Assembly: GCA_028042835.1 (NCBI GenBank)
Contig: JAOFOL010000010.1
Coordinates: 1 to 58,430 of the forward strand
Source of the DNA: Opitutales bacterium
GTDB lineage: Bacteria > Verrucomicrobiota > Verrucomicrobiia > Opitutales > Seribacteraceae
DNA: 58,430 nucleotides
Direction of reading: 5' to 3'
How positions within the stretch are numbered: position 1 is the stretch's first letter; every line of letters begins with the position of its first letter. Position numbers and translations under genes: made by a program. The notes below the pieces were generated by a model. It saw only the letters and a list, made by a program, of their open reading frames with translations, was not told the origin of the DNA and searched no databases. This document shows, piece by piece, positions 35,041 through 43,953 of the stretch.

Positions 35041-37713
35041 TTATGACTTTGAGAAGGGTTCGCTGAGGACGATCTTTTTGATCATGTCACGGACTGGATA
35101 TTTTTCTTTCTCCAGTTCGTTCAGGGCTTTTTCGATGATCGGGCGATCGGTAAAACTGACATCCCGACCGAGGGCATAACATAAAAGTCCCTCAAACAAG
35201 GAGGCGGCCACCTGTCTTTCCTGTTTCATGAGTGCGGTTTTCAATCCATGTACATCCTTGAATTTTTCTCCATTGGGAAGTTCCCCACTGGCATCCACAG
35301 GGTAAAGCTTTCTTTTCGCACTCGGGTTGGCTAGCTGTCGAAAATGCTCAACATCGGTAACTAATTCTTGATCCCGCCACATACCGACTGCATCGAAGTT
35401 TTCCAATCCCAAGCCGATGAAGTCAAAGCGGGCATGGCAGGAAGCGCATTGGGCCTTTTGTTGGTGAAGCTCCACGAGATCACGAACACTGGGTAAGGGC
35501 TCTGCGGTGGATGCGATCAACTCAGGAACATTCGGAGGGGGAGGGGGAGGCGGATCATTAAGCAGAATCTCTTTCACAAGGGATCCCCGAATGACGGGTG
35601 ATGTGCGACTGCCCATTGTTCCCGATGAAAGGAAGGCCGCCTGAGTGATCAGCCCTCCTCGTGGGGAAACGGGCGGGATGGATACTTTCTGAAATCCATC
35701 TCCATCGTAGTGTTCTGACAAACCATATTTATTAGCGAGCACCCCGTTCACCACTACGAAATCGGAATCGATCAGGTTCGACGCACTCAGGTTCTCATGC
35801 ACAAGGACTTTAAAGAACTCAACGGGCTCCTGTTTTGAGGAATGAATCATTCCGTCGGTGCGATGCAAAAACAATTTCGAATCAAGGCCAAGCGAGTCAA
35901 AACGTTTCAAATGGGTCCACTGTGCCATAAAACCCTCAAAGAAATTATTCGCTTTCGGGCTCTTCAGCATTCGCTCGATCTGCTTTTCTATAACTTGTGG
36001 TTTCTGCAGATCACCTGTTTCGGCAAGCCGGTTAAGTTCTTTGTCGGGTGTGCCACTCCAAAGGAAATATGAAAGGCGATTGGCCAGGCTGTAGGCGTCG
36101 AGTACTTTTGACTTTTCCTTTGCTTGTTCTTTGTTGACTACCTGATTTGGCAGAGCCCTTTCGCTTTCTTTGTTACTTAGCTTGGTTGGTTGTTTTTGAA
36201 TGTCATCCGGTTCGCATAGATAAAGAAAGCGAGTGGACGTCAGGATCATCGCCAAGGGATTAATGATTGCTTCACGAAACCCGAGTTCGGACTTTCGCTG
36301 TTGTTGGTAGTATGCAAATAGCTTCTCCAGATACTCATTGGAGATGGTTCGGTTACGATAAGCAACTTTGCCAAACTCAGCTAAGAAATTCTTTGCGGAC
36401 AAATCGAGCTCTTCGTCGGATGCCGACTTTACTTGAAATTTCTCAATCAGGTTTTCAAACGGTGATTTGGGACCGTAGAACGGGCCTTCAACTTCCATCC
36501 ATTTGGCAAAGATTGTATCCTTCGGCGCACTTGGTTCGATCGGTTTATAGTGGTGGTAGAACTGTTCAAACCCGGGCCCGCCCCGTTTGTCTTCGAGTGC
36601 AAAGACATGTTTGCGGGATTGGTGCCAGTGTTTCGGGCGAAAGTCGGGTGCGAATACCGGATGATACTCCGCCTCATGTACTGATGGTTGGTCTATCGAT
36701 CCTTCAATCCAAAAACTACCGATAGCTCTACCGTGCTTACCGTTGAATCTTCCATTGTGCACCATCAGACGAACACCCCGGCGTACTTTTACACCGTCGA
36801 CGACTCCGCCGCAAAACCGAACCCGATAGTGAGCTCTTGCATCGTGGCGGAAGAAAACCCCCACATGCTCCACAAGCAGGTCATGCGACAACATGCGACC
36901 TTTATTATGAATGTGCATATTTCTCTGGTAGTACTGTTCCTGACCTTTCCATACGCCGTTTTGCGCATTCGGTCCATCGGTGTCGTACTTTTTCCATTCT
37001 TCTTGGGTTAGTCCAGCTTCGCTGGGCGTCTTTCCCTCTTTCTTGACCAACCTGACTTTTTCCATGAATTCATAGATCCGCTTGCTCCGGGTTTCGGTAT
37101 TGGCAAACTCCCGTCGTTCAAGCACTTTGGATTCCTGCCGTGATTCACCAGCCCAATGCAGAGCCGTTTTGGCGACTTCCTGAGCAAATTTGAAATAGGT
37201 TTCCAGTTGCATCGCGGTCAGTGACTGGTTTTGTCCAATGGTGTCAAAACGACCGCTCGGATCATCCGGGAGTTTCTCTCCGTTAATCCGGATGCCCATT
37301 AAATCCTTGATGGTCGAAATGTATTCACGCTTGTTCAATCGTCGCAGAGCAATCTCACCGCCGCTGTCTCGGAGCATCTTTTGGGCGGATTGTAAGGATT
37401 CAGTAAGATCGCCGACAACTTTGGCCAATTCCTCTTTTCCGGGTTGAGATTTGTTTTTCGGGGGCATCTCTCCCGAATTAAGCTGGTCGAGAATATCCTG
37501 CCAGTTTTGGGCATCCGCAACATCGACGATGGACCGGGTAAGTCTTTCCAAATCAAGGTCTGCTTTGGCGGTATCGGTATCGTGGCAGTCAAAACAATAG
37601 GTTTCGAAAAAGGGTTCGATCGAATCAGAGATCGATACTTTGGCATTTGCAACCCAAAGACCGGCTTGGAGAAATCCGAACCAGAGGAGATATTCTAATC
37701 GTAGTTTGATCAA
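35041..37713 (-). CDS. DUF1592/DUF1588-family cytochrome-like protein, tandem copy A
   Basis: An 890-residue secreted protein (signal 1-24) with heme motif C40-F-D-C-H44, DUF1587 (LRRLNKREYISTIKDLMG), DUF1592 (YSLANRLSYFLWSGTPDKEL), DUF1588 with CASCHARFDFIGLGLENFD and a C-terminal DUF1585. It is a close paralogue of the gene five bases upstream. N- and C-terminal blocks of the two are nearly identical while the middle differs widely, and copy A has an extra Lys/Glu-rich insert (QKQPTKLSNKESERALPNQ). The overall function is unknown. Confidence 0.92.
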   Translation of the reverse strand: MIKLRLEYLLWFGFLQAGLWVANAKVSISDSIEPFFETYCFDCHDTDTAKADLDLERLTRSIVDVADAQNWQDILDQLNSGEMPPKNKSQPGKEELAKVVGDLTESLQSAQKMLRDSGGEIALRRLNKREYISTIKDLMGIRINGEKLPDDPSGRFDTIGQNQSLTAMQLETYFKFAQEVAKTALHWAGESRQESKVLERREFANTETRSKRIYEFMEKVRLVKKEGKTPSEAGLTQEEWKKYDTDGPNAQNGVWKGQEQYYQRNMHIHNKGRMLSHDLLVEHVGVFFRHDARAHYRVRFCGGVVDGVKVRRGVRLMVHNGRFNGKHGRAIGSFWIEGSIDQPSVHEAEYHPVFAPDFRPKHWHQSRKHVFALEDKRGGPGFEQFYHHYKPIEPSAPKDTIFAKWMEVEGPFYGPKSPFENLIEKFQVKSASDEELDLSAKNFLAEFGKVAYRNRTISNEYLEKLFAYYQQQRKSELGFREAIINPLAMILTSTRFLYLCEPDDIQKQPTKLSNKESERALPNQVVNKEQAKEKSKVLDAYSLANRLSYFLWSGTPDKELNRLAETGDLQKPQVIEKQIERMLKSPKANNFFEGFMAQWTHLKRFDSLGLDSKLFLHRTDGMIHSSKQEPVEFFKVLVHENLSASNLIDSDFVVVNGVLANKYGLSEHYDGDGFQKVSIPPVSPRGGLITQAAFLSSGTMGSRTSPVIRGSLVKEILLNDPPPPPPPNVPELIASTAEPLPSVRDLVELHQQKAQCASCHARFDFIGLGLENFDAVGMWRDQELVTDVEHFRQLANPSAKRKLYPVDASGELPNGEKFKDVHGLKTALMKQERQVAASLFEGLLCYALGRDVSFTDRPIIEKALNELEKEKYPVRDMIKKIVLSEPFSKS

Positions 37714-37718
37714 GGAGC

Positions 37719-40343
37719 TTAGGTATGGCTAAAGAGATCACTCAGGACCACCTTGAGGACCATGTCGCGAACTGGATATTTTTCTTTTTCCAGATCGTTC
37801 AGGGCTTTTTCGATGATCGGACGATCGGTAAAACTGACATCCCGACCGAGGGCATAACACAAAAGTCCCTCAAACAGGGAAGCGGCCACCTGTCTTTCCT
37901 GTTTCATTAGGGCGGCTTTCAGTCCGTGGACATCTTTGAACTTTTCTCCATTGGGAAGTTCACCACTTGCATCTACAGGATAAAGCTTTCTTTTTGCCCT
38001 GGGATTTTTCAGCTGGTGGAAATGCTCAACATGGGTGACCAGTTCTTTTTCTCGCCACACACCAATAGCATCGAAGTTTTCCAATCCCAACCCGATAAAG
38101 TCAAAGCGGGCATGGCAGGAAGCACATTGAGCCTTTTGTTGGTGAAGTTCGACAAGATCCCGGACACTGGGTAAGGGCTCTGCGGTGGATGCGATCAATT
38201 CAGGGACATTGGGCGGAGGAGGGGGAGGCGGATCATTGAGCAGGATCTCTTTCACAAGTGATCCGCGAATGACGGGTGAAGTACGGTTGCCCATCGTACC
38301 GATTGCAAGGAAGGCGGCCTGGGTCATCAGTCCGCCACGGGGGGAATCTGTACTTAAGCTCACTTTTTGAAAGCCGTTGCCTGAGTATTGGTCATGGAGT
38401 CCATACTTTGCAGCAAGGACGCCATTGACGGTGACAAAGTCAGAATCAATCAGATTATTTGCGGGGAGGTTATCCTTGAGCAAAGTCTTGAAAAACTCAA
38501 CCGGTTCCCGTTTCGCGGAGTGGACATACGCATCGGTGAAGTGCAGGTGGAACCTCGTGTTTATTCCGACACCGTCCAGACGATCCAAATGCATCCATTG
38601 GCTAATAAATCCCTTATGGAAATTTTCTGCCCGGGCGTGCGACATGAGCCGCTCGGTTTGTTCCAAGAGAACAGACTTCTTGAGGAGCGATCCATTCCTT
38701 GCCAGTTCCAGTAGCTCCTGATCAGGTGGCCCGCTCCACAAAAAAGAAGACAGGCGATTTGCAAGGCTGATCCCATCCAATGTACGATTGTTTTGTTTGT
38801 CGTCGTTCGATGGGTTTACCAAATAAAGAAAACGGGGAGAAGATAAGATCATCGCAAGTGGATCCACCATCGCCTTGAGAAAATTTTTACCCGCTTTCCG
38901 CTCAGCCATGTAATAAGTGTTTAATTTCGACACGAATTCATCTGATACTTCCTGACCTCGAAACGCACTTGCCGCAAACATCCTCAGAAACGCCTCTGCA
39001 GATGCATCCAGTTTCTCGGGAGAAAGACGCGTTGAGGCGTCTTTATAAGCGTCTACCATTTTTTCGAATGGTGTTTTCTGATCATAAAAAGGCCCCTCCA
39101 CTTCCAGCCATCTCACGAGAATGGTTTCATCCGGAACATCGGGCTCGATAGGGCGGTAGTGCTGATATAACTGATTGTTTGGAGGGCGACCGCGTTGGTC
39201 TTCGCCAAACCATAAACTCTTCCTCGCACTTTTGGATGATGTCGGCCGGAAGTCGTCTTCGAATTCCGGATACCACACTACTTCGTGAATCGATGGTTCC
39301 TTAATCGAGCCGTTTACGAAGAAACTACCGACCGGTTTTCCGTTCTCCGCACCCTTGCCTTTATGGGCGATGGTCATCCGGATTGATCGACGAATCTTGA
39401 CTCCATCGACCACCCCTGCGGAGGCCCGCGACCGATAGTAGGCGCGAGCGTCGGGCAGAAACGCAATTCCCATACTGTTGACCAGGTTTCGGATCGGTAG
39501 CATGCGCCCTATGGGGTGATACTTCAGGTTTTCGACATAGTAGGCAGCGAGGTTTCTTCGATCCACATAGTTAGCGTGCCGTGGGTATTTTTCGGAACCC
39601 CGATTGTAACGATTCCATTCGTATTCCGTAAGGCCCACGCCTTTGTAAGACTTATCGGTATCATGTACCTCCTGAACCTTTTTGAGAATCTCGTAGATAT
39701 TTTTTTCCATCTTTCCAGAATTCGCATAATCCTTACGCACCACTTTGGTTTTCGCTCTCGGTTTTAACGCCCAGTGCATCGCCGTACGAACGACCTCCTG
39801 CCCCTGTTCAAAGTAGTTCTCTAAATCCATAGAGCTGAGCGTTTGGTCCTGACCAATGGTATCGAAGCGGCCGCTTGCATCATCCGGCAGTCTTTCGGCC
39901 ATGATACGAATACCGAGCAATTCTTTGACGGTGGCTTCATATTCACGACGATTGATTCGACGCAGGGCGATTTGCCCCCCGCTGTCTTTTAGCATTGTCT
40001 GGGCGGATTGTAAGGATTCGGTCAGATCGCCAACCACTTTCGCCAATTCTTCCTTGCCTGGTTGTTTTTTCTTTTTCGGGGGCATTTCACCGGAGTTGAG
40101 CTGGTCGAGAATATCCTGCCAGTTTTGGGCATCCGCAACATCGACGATGGAACGGGTAAGTCCCTCCAGATCAAGGTCTGCCTTGGCGGTATCAGTATCG
40201 TGGCAGTCGAAACAGTAGTTTTCGAAAAAAGGTTCAATGCTTTGGGGGATGGATACCTCTGGTTTTGCATCGGCTTGAAACCAACCAAAAAAGGAAAACA
40301 CGGGTGTGATAAAGAATGTAAACCGATTGGAAGTAAAAATCAT
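37719..40343 (-). CDS. DUF1592/DUF1588-family cytochrome-like protein, tandem copy B
   Basis: An 874-residue secreted protein (signal about 1-26) with heme motif C44-F-D-C-H48, then DUF1587 (ALRRINRREYEATVKELLG), DUF1592 (GISLANRLSSFLWSGPPDQEL), DUF1588 with CASCHARFDFIGLGLENFD, and DUF1585. Its upstream region has a long untranslated gap of 344 bases (40344-40687), so it probably heads the operon B-A-DUF1552. The homologous ends with copy A suggest recent homogenisation. Confidence 0.92.
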   Translation of the reverse strand: MIFTSNRFTFFITPVFSFFGWFQADAKPEVSIPQSIEPFFENYCFDCHDTDTAKADLDLEGLTRSIVDVADAQNWQDILDQLNSGEMPPKKKKQPGKEELAKVVGDLTESLQSAQTMLKDSGGQIALRRINRREYEATVKELLGIRIMAERLPDDASGRFDTIGQDQTLSSMDLENYFEQGQEVVRTAMHWALKPRAKTKVVRKDYANSGKMEKNIYEILKKVQEVHDTDKSYKGVGLTEYEWNRYNRGSEKYPRHANYVDRRNLAAYYVENLKYHPIGRMLPIRNLVNSMGIAFLPDARAYYRSRASAGVVDGVKIRRSIRMTIAHKGKGAENGKPVGSFFVNGSIKEPSIHEVVWYPEFEDDFRPTSSKSARKSLWFGEDQRGRPPNNQLYQHYRPIEPDVPDETILVRWLEVEGPFYDQKTPFEKMVDAYKDASTRLSPEKLDASAEAFLRMFAASAFRGQEVSDEFVSKLNTYYMAERKAGKNFLKAMVDPLAMILSSPRFLYLVNPSNDDKQNNRTLDGISLANRLSSFLWSGPPDQELLELARNGSLLKKSVLLEQTERLMSHARAENFHKGFISQWMHLDRLDGVGINTRFHLHFTDAYVHSAKREPVEFFKTLLKDNLPANNLIDSDFVTVNGVLAAKYGLHDQYSGNGFQKVSLSTDSPRGGLMTQAAFLAIGTMGNRTSPVIRGSLVKEILLNDPPPPPPPNVPELIASTAEPLPSVRDLVELHQQKAQCASCHARFDFIGLGLENFDAIGVWREKELVTHVEHFHQLKNPRAKRKLYPVDASGELPNGEKFKDVHGLKAALMKQERQVAASLFEGLLCYALGRDVSFTDRPIIEKALNDLEKEKYPVRDMVLKVVLSDLFSHT

Positions 40344-40687
40344 AGGGTAATGATTACTAAGGAGAGATTAATAAATAATATCTGAAAATACATGATTTGT
40401 GACATACTTATCTAAAGGTGTTGCGTTATTTTTTCAATTTGATCCAGCTCGTCATCGGTATCTTAATAACTCCGTAATTGAATTGATTTTAACGCTAAAC
40501 CTTTTGGTTTTGAAGTAACCCGTCTTCTCGAGTGTTTATTACGACAAAGATCATTTAAAGCGTGGTACCGGCTACCTAGAGTGCCAGCTCGAAAAAGGGT
40601 TACGGGCTCGAAAAAGGAGGATCATGTCGACTCAGGGCGGGTAGCCGGTTGGCCACCACTGTTTTGTTAGCTGCATTGGTTTTGCTT
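40344..40687. other. Gene-free 344-base gap
   Basis: This stretch holds the AT-rich upstream region of copy B (40344-40440) and the structured element at 40553-40672. The middle part (40441-40552) shows nothing I can identify. Confidence 0.6.
40553..40672 (-). repeat. attC-like imperfect palindrome
   Basis: GTGGTACCGGCTACC (40562-40576) pairs with GGTAGCCGGT-TGGCC-ACCAC (40640-40659), a 15-bp stem with a 5-base bulge and a 63-base apical segment. At the ends, read on the minus strand, AGCTAAC (40672-40666) and TTTAAAT (40559-40553) each differ by one base from the integron R'' (RYYYAAC) and R' (GTTRRRY) boxes. The apical segment holds two copies of GCTCGAAAAAGG (40587 and 40606). It begins 15 bases beyond the stop of the glycine-zipper gene. 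Integron origin is unproven. Confidence 0.35.
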
Positions 40688-40975
40688 CTACGCTGAAAAG
40701 TAGAACCAACCTCCAGCGACTCCGCCGACGACTCCGCCGGCAATAGCCCCGATCGCCAAGCCTGTTACTCCGAACTTCCAGAACCCGATGCCGCCGAGAA
40801 CGACGGCTCCAATAAGCGCTCCACCAACTGCCCACTTGATGGTTGTTCCGGTTTCGCTCACTAAGTCTGTTCCGGCTTCTCGTCCAATATCCTTGATGAA
40901 CCCCACTATCCCAGACTCTTTTTGAGACGCTCGGGAGGTTTCAGTGTCACGATGATTTTGATTTTCTGTTGTCAT
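40688..40975 (-). CDS. Glycine-zipper membrane protein
   Basis: A 95-residue protein with a polar N-terminus (TTENQNHRDTETSRASQKE), an amphipathic stretch (IVGFIKDIGREAGTDLV) and two glycine-rich membrane segments (WAVGGALIGAVVLGGIGFW and LAIGAIAGGVVGGVAGGWFYF). The GxxxG spacing marks a glycine zipper able to pack in membranes. Function is unknown. It stands alone between two long gaps and is followed by the attC-like hairpin. Confidence 0.75.
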   Translation of the reverse strand: MTTENQNHRDTETSRASQKESGIVGFIKDIGREAGTDLVSETGTTIKWAVGGALIGAVVLGGIGFWKFGVTGLAIGAIAGGVVGGVAGGWFYFSA

Positions 40976-41113
40976 AAAAGTTGGCGATTTTTAATGTGAT
41001 TTACTTGTTGGTGTTGAACTGATGCCCAAAAAGGCCGTGTCTGTGCGTTAAAAATAATTGGGCTATTCTTTATACAGGAATCATTTTGTTTAGGCATGTT
41101 TCAAACTTTAAAC

Positions 41114-42685
41114 TTATAGATCTTTCGGAGTCACCACTTTCCAGTATGCATTTTCTCGAATTGAAAAGGATCCAAGTAGTTTATCTTCCATCTGTTTTCG
41201 CAAAATAACTAATTCCTCAAATTCATCCTCGGTAGGTGGCTCGGTTAGGAAAAGGGACCATTTGGGTTGGCCCCAATGTGTTTCCTTGTAGAGAGCACCT
41301 TCTTTTTCAACCAAAAGAATCCCGGATGTTTCGTGGTTCATGATTTCTCCAAAAACAATATCGATTTGTACCTCGTCTTGCCCTGTTTCAAACCAAGCAC
41401 CGGAAGCAAATCCAGCCATCGCATTCAAGCAGGGATAGGACGGGTGATCAGAGCGTGAAATACCCAGCTCTTTGAAAGGCGAATCCCGTCTTGAACCTTC
41501 GAATACAGGTTTTCCGTTAATGGAGACAAGTAGGTGGTTGTCCGCATAACCCCAAAAACGATAACGTCCGGAATTCGGTGGTATAACCTGTCCATGATAC
41601 CAAACCATCCACCCAAATTCCTCTGCATAAGGAACAAGACCGGCACGGGTTGGAAAGGTTTGATAGCTACCCAAAATTCCTGAATAACGGAGGGGATTAC
41701 CCTGGGTTAATTCTTCAAGGCAGGAACGGTCATGAAAACCAGATTGCACAAGTGGAAGAATCTGTTTGGCGATCAGATCACTCTTTTGCTTAAGTCGCGT
41801 TGTGCTTGCCGAATCTTTAAACCCAAGAATCTTACCATGTAAAGATGCCTCATTCGGAGGGAAGGGTGGGGTAGAAAGTTCCGAAATTTCGGGATGACCC
41901 GAATGACTTTTCCAGTCAACCTGCCCGTCCCGTCCAAACTTTGCAAGATCGCCTTCGATCATCAATTGATCTTTCGAATCATCTTCTGACTTAACTGCAA
42001 CCTGCCCATCCAATACAAGAACCCTGGAGCCAGCCTTACTTGCTTTTACCACAAAGCTCGTACCCAAATCAGTAATTTCTCGTTCAGGAGTTTTAACCAC
42101 GAACCCAATCCCCTGTGGCGGTACCACCAACTTGATCTGTCCCTCGAGAAGGTTGACTCGCTTTGAACTATTCATCTTTAGGTTTAAAGGAGCCGTCCCC
42201 AGCACATGCACTCCTGATTCAATATAGGCTAGCTCAATAAGTCCTGAGATAATGGTAAGCTGATCACCTGGAAACAATTTATCACCCGAGGTTATCTTCC
42301 TCTCTCCGTTTATCTTAGCTTTCCCTTCTGCATGGATTACTTTTGCCAGAAATTGGGGGGATTTTTCCTCTTCAGATCCAATGGTGAAGAGAAGGGTAAT
42401 CATTAGGAGTATAATGGCTGCGCTTCCCCCAAAGGCCCACTTCCAAAAGTATACATTGGGGAAAGATAGGACTTCTTTCTTGGATGTAGTATTTCGGGCT
42501 TCAATTACCCGACCTGCATCGGCCACTAAAACTGCTTGTTCAGCTATTGAACTTAATAGGTCGCGAGCATTTCTGTCACTCTTCAGCAGTTTTTCGATCT
42601 CTAACCTTTCCTGCTTTTCCAGATTTCCATCTAAATATTTCAGCAGTTTTTCGTACAGATCATCCTTATTTTGATCTTGTTTCAT
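41114..42685 (-). CDS. FecR-like anti-sigma protein with PA14-like C-terminus
   Basis: A 523-residue membrane protein. The N-terminus (1-75, LLKYLDGNLEKQERLEIEKLLKSDRNARDLL) is an anti-sigma helix bundle. A membrane segment lies at about 85-105, followed by a FecR domain (about 113-245, TSGDKLFPGDQLTI, INLLEGQIKLVVPPQG, TDLGTSFVVKAS). The C-terminal 250 residues (SGRYRFWGYADNHLLVSINGKPVFEGS) look like a PA14-type ligand-binding domain. Its start overlaps the sigma gene stop as ATGA. It probably holds the sigma factor and senses a carbohydrate or wall ligand. Confidence 0.83.
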   Translation of the reverse strand: MKQDQNKDDLYEKLLKYLDGNLEKQERLEIEKLLKSDRNARDLLSSIAEQAVLVADAGRVIEARNTTSKKEVLSFPNVYFWKWAFGGSAAIILLMITLLFTIGSEEEKSPQFLAKVIHAEGKAKINGERKITSGDKLFPGDQLTIISGLIELAYIESGVHVLGTAPLNLKMNSSKRVNLLEGQIKLVVPPQGIGFVVKTPEREITDLGTSFVVKASKAGSRVLVLDGQVAVKSEDDSKDQLMIEGDLAKFGRDGQVDWKSHSGHPEISELSTPPFPPNEASLHGKILGFKDSASTTRLKQKSDLIAKQILPLVQSGFHDRSCLEELTQGNPLRYSGILGSYQTFPTRAGLVPYAEEFGWMVWYHGQVIPPNSGRYRFWGYADNHLLVSINGKPVFEGSRRDSPFKELGISRSDHPSYPCLNAMAGFASGAWFETGQDEVQIDIVFGEIMNHETSGILLVEKEGALYKETHWGQPKWSLFLTEPPTEDEFEELVILRKQMEDKLLGSFSIRENAYWKVVTPKDL

Positions 42686-43206
42686 TGGTTACCTCCAGGC
42701 TCCATTTTTAGCTCAACGCATTTTCTTAAAGAATTCTGAATTCGTGAGAGCCGCTTATACACCGCATCGAGGGTTATGCTGATGGAGTCAGCAATCTCTC
42801 CACAGCTCAAGCCTTCGAAATAACGTAAACGGAGTATTTTTTCTGATTTTTGTGGCAATTCTTCCATGCAATCACGAAGCAGTTCGAATCGATTTCCTTT
42901 GGGATTCAAATGATCATTTTGCCAATCCTGATGTATTAAGGTGAGGATATCTTCGTCTATACCAACCGATTCCCTTCGATGCTTTCGGAACCAGTTCAAG
43001 CTATCCCTCCGAGCAGTAATGAAGGCCCAGGAAAATAAAGCGGCTTCAGCATCGAAATTCACATCCTTGGTTACTGCCTTAAGCACAGTGTTCTGAAAGA
43101 TATCTTCTGCCACATGAGCATCCTTAACCACCAACCAGGCAGCTGCTGATATCCGCTCACGAGATTGCATGAGGAAGCGAAGTATTTCTTTTTCTGAAAG
43201 AGGCAT
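42682..43206 (-). CDS. ECF sigma factor, PVC-type
   Basis: A 174-residue ECF sigma factor. Region 2 is LVVKDAHVAEDIFQNTVLKAVTKDVNFDAEAALFSWAFITARRDSLNWFRKHRR, and region 4 is CMEELPQKSEKILRLRYFEGLSCGEIADSISITLDAVYKRLSRIQNSLRKC. It is followed by its FecR-like partner with a 4-base ATGA overlap. Such pairs in Planctomycetes and Verrucomicrobia belong to the Rhodopirellula/Verrucomicrobium-type sigma family. It has no visible link to the FAS1 sigma gene. Confidence 0.9.
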   Translation of the reverse strand: MPLSEKEILRFLMQSRERISAAAWLVVKDAHVAEDIFQNTVLKAVTKDVNFDAEAALFSWAFITARRDSLNWFRKHRRESVGIDEDILTLIHQDWQNDHLNPKGNRFELLRDCMEELPQKSEKILRLRYFEGLSCGEIADSISITLDAVYKRLSRIQNSLRKCVELKMEPGGNQ

Positions 43207-43261
43207 TCAATTAGTTGAACACATTTGAAATTCAAAGCCTGACATTCCAACGATAAAAAAA

Positions 43262-43927
43262 TTATTTCTTTTTCAGCAACCAGTCTTTGACCTCTTCAAT
43301 ATTCGCAAATTCAGGTATCCACGACAATTCAGTTGGTGAGTCGGTAGTGAATTCGCAACGCATGCGGACTGGATGGGCACCGGATTCGATGGCCGCGTAT
43401 TGATTATAGATCCGGTCATCGACGAGAATGGTCTCCTTGGGGTTGAGATTGTATTTTTGATAACAGTCCCGGAGCCGGTCAACTTTGGCAGTATCATGCA
43501 TGAACTCCCCATGCTGCACACATTCAATGGTGAGGAAATCAGTAACGGGTGAAAGGATATCCCGAAGGTAGGCAGTCTTTGCCCCGACATCAAAGGTCGC
43601 GGACATCGTAAACTGACGGTAGCCCAATTGATTGAGTTCCTTGAGGACTTCGATCACTTTGGGGTAGAGCGGGCGATCTCTGAAAAAGGCCTGATCCGCG
43701 CAAAAGTCGCGATCCATCTCGTTTCCCAGTTCCGGATGGGTTTTCAATTCCAGGGCACCATACTCGGGAAGGATTGGCAGAACCTCAGGAAGTTGCTCCC
43801 ACCTTAAGCCTTTAAATTGATCCCGATAGTTGGGATGCCCGGTCAGGAAATGATAGTAAGCATGATTCAGATCCGCCAAGACCCCGTCCACATCCCAAAA
43901 GATGTTTTTGATCGAAGATGGATTCAT
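43262..43927 (-). CDS. HAD-family phosphatase
   Basis: A 221-residue protein from the ATG at 43927; a TTG at 43939 is the alternative. The HAD motif I is FWDVDGVLADLN (Asp12 and Asp14), motif II is MSATFDVG, and motif IV is ILVDDRIYNQYAAIESG. A cap of the type-1 kind follows motif I. It should be a cytosolic phosphatase for a small phosphorylated substrate, such as a sugar phosphate or nucleotide. It lies between a sulfatase and the sigma gene on the same strand. Confidence 0.85.
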   Translation of the reverse strand: MNPSSIKNIFWDVDGVLADLNHAYYHFLTGHPNYRDQFKGLRWEQLPEVLPILPEYGALELKTHPELGNEMDRDFCADQAFFRDRPLYPKVIEVLKELNQLGYRQFTMSATFDVGAKTAYLRDILSPVTDFLTIECVQHGEFMHDTAKVDRLRDCYQKYNLNPKETILVDDRIYNQYAAIESGAHPVRMRCEFTTDSPTELSWIPEFANIEEVKDWLLKKK

Positions 43928-43953
43928 TTCGTTTCCCAATTAGAGAATTCGAA

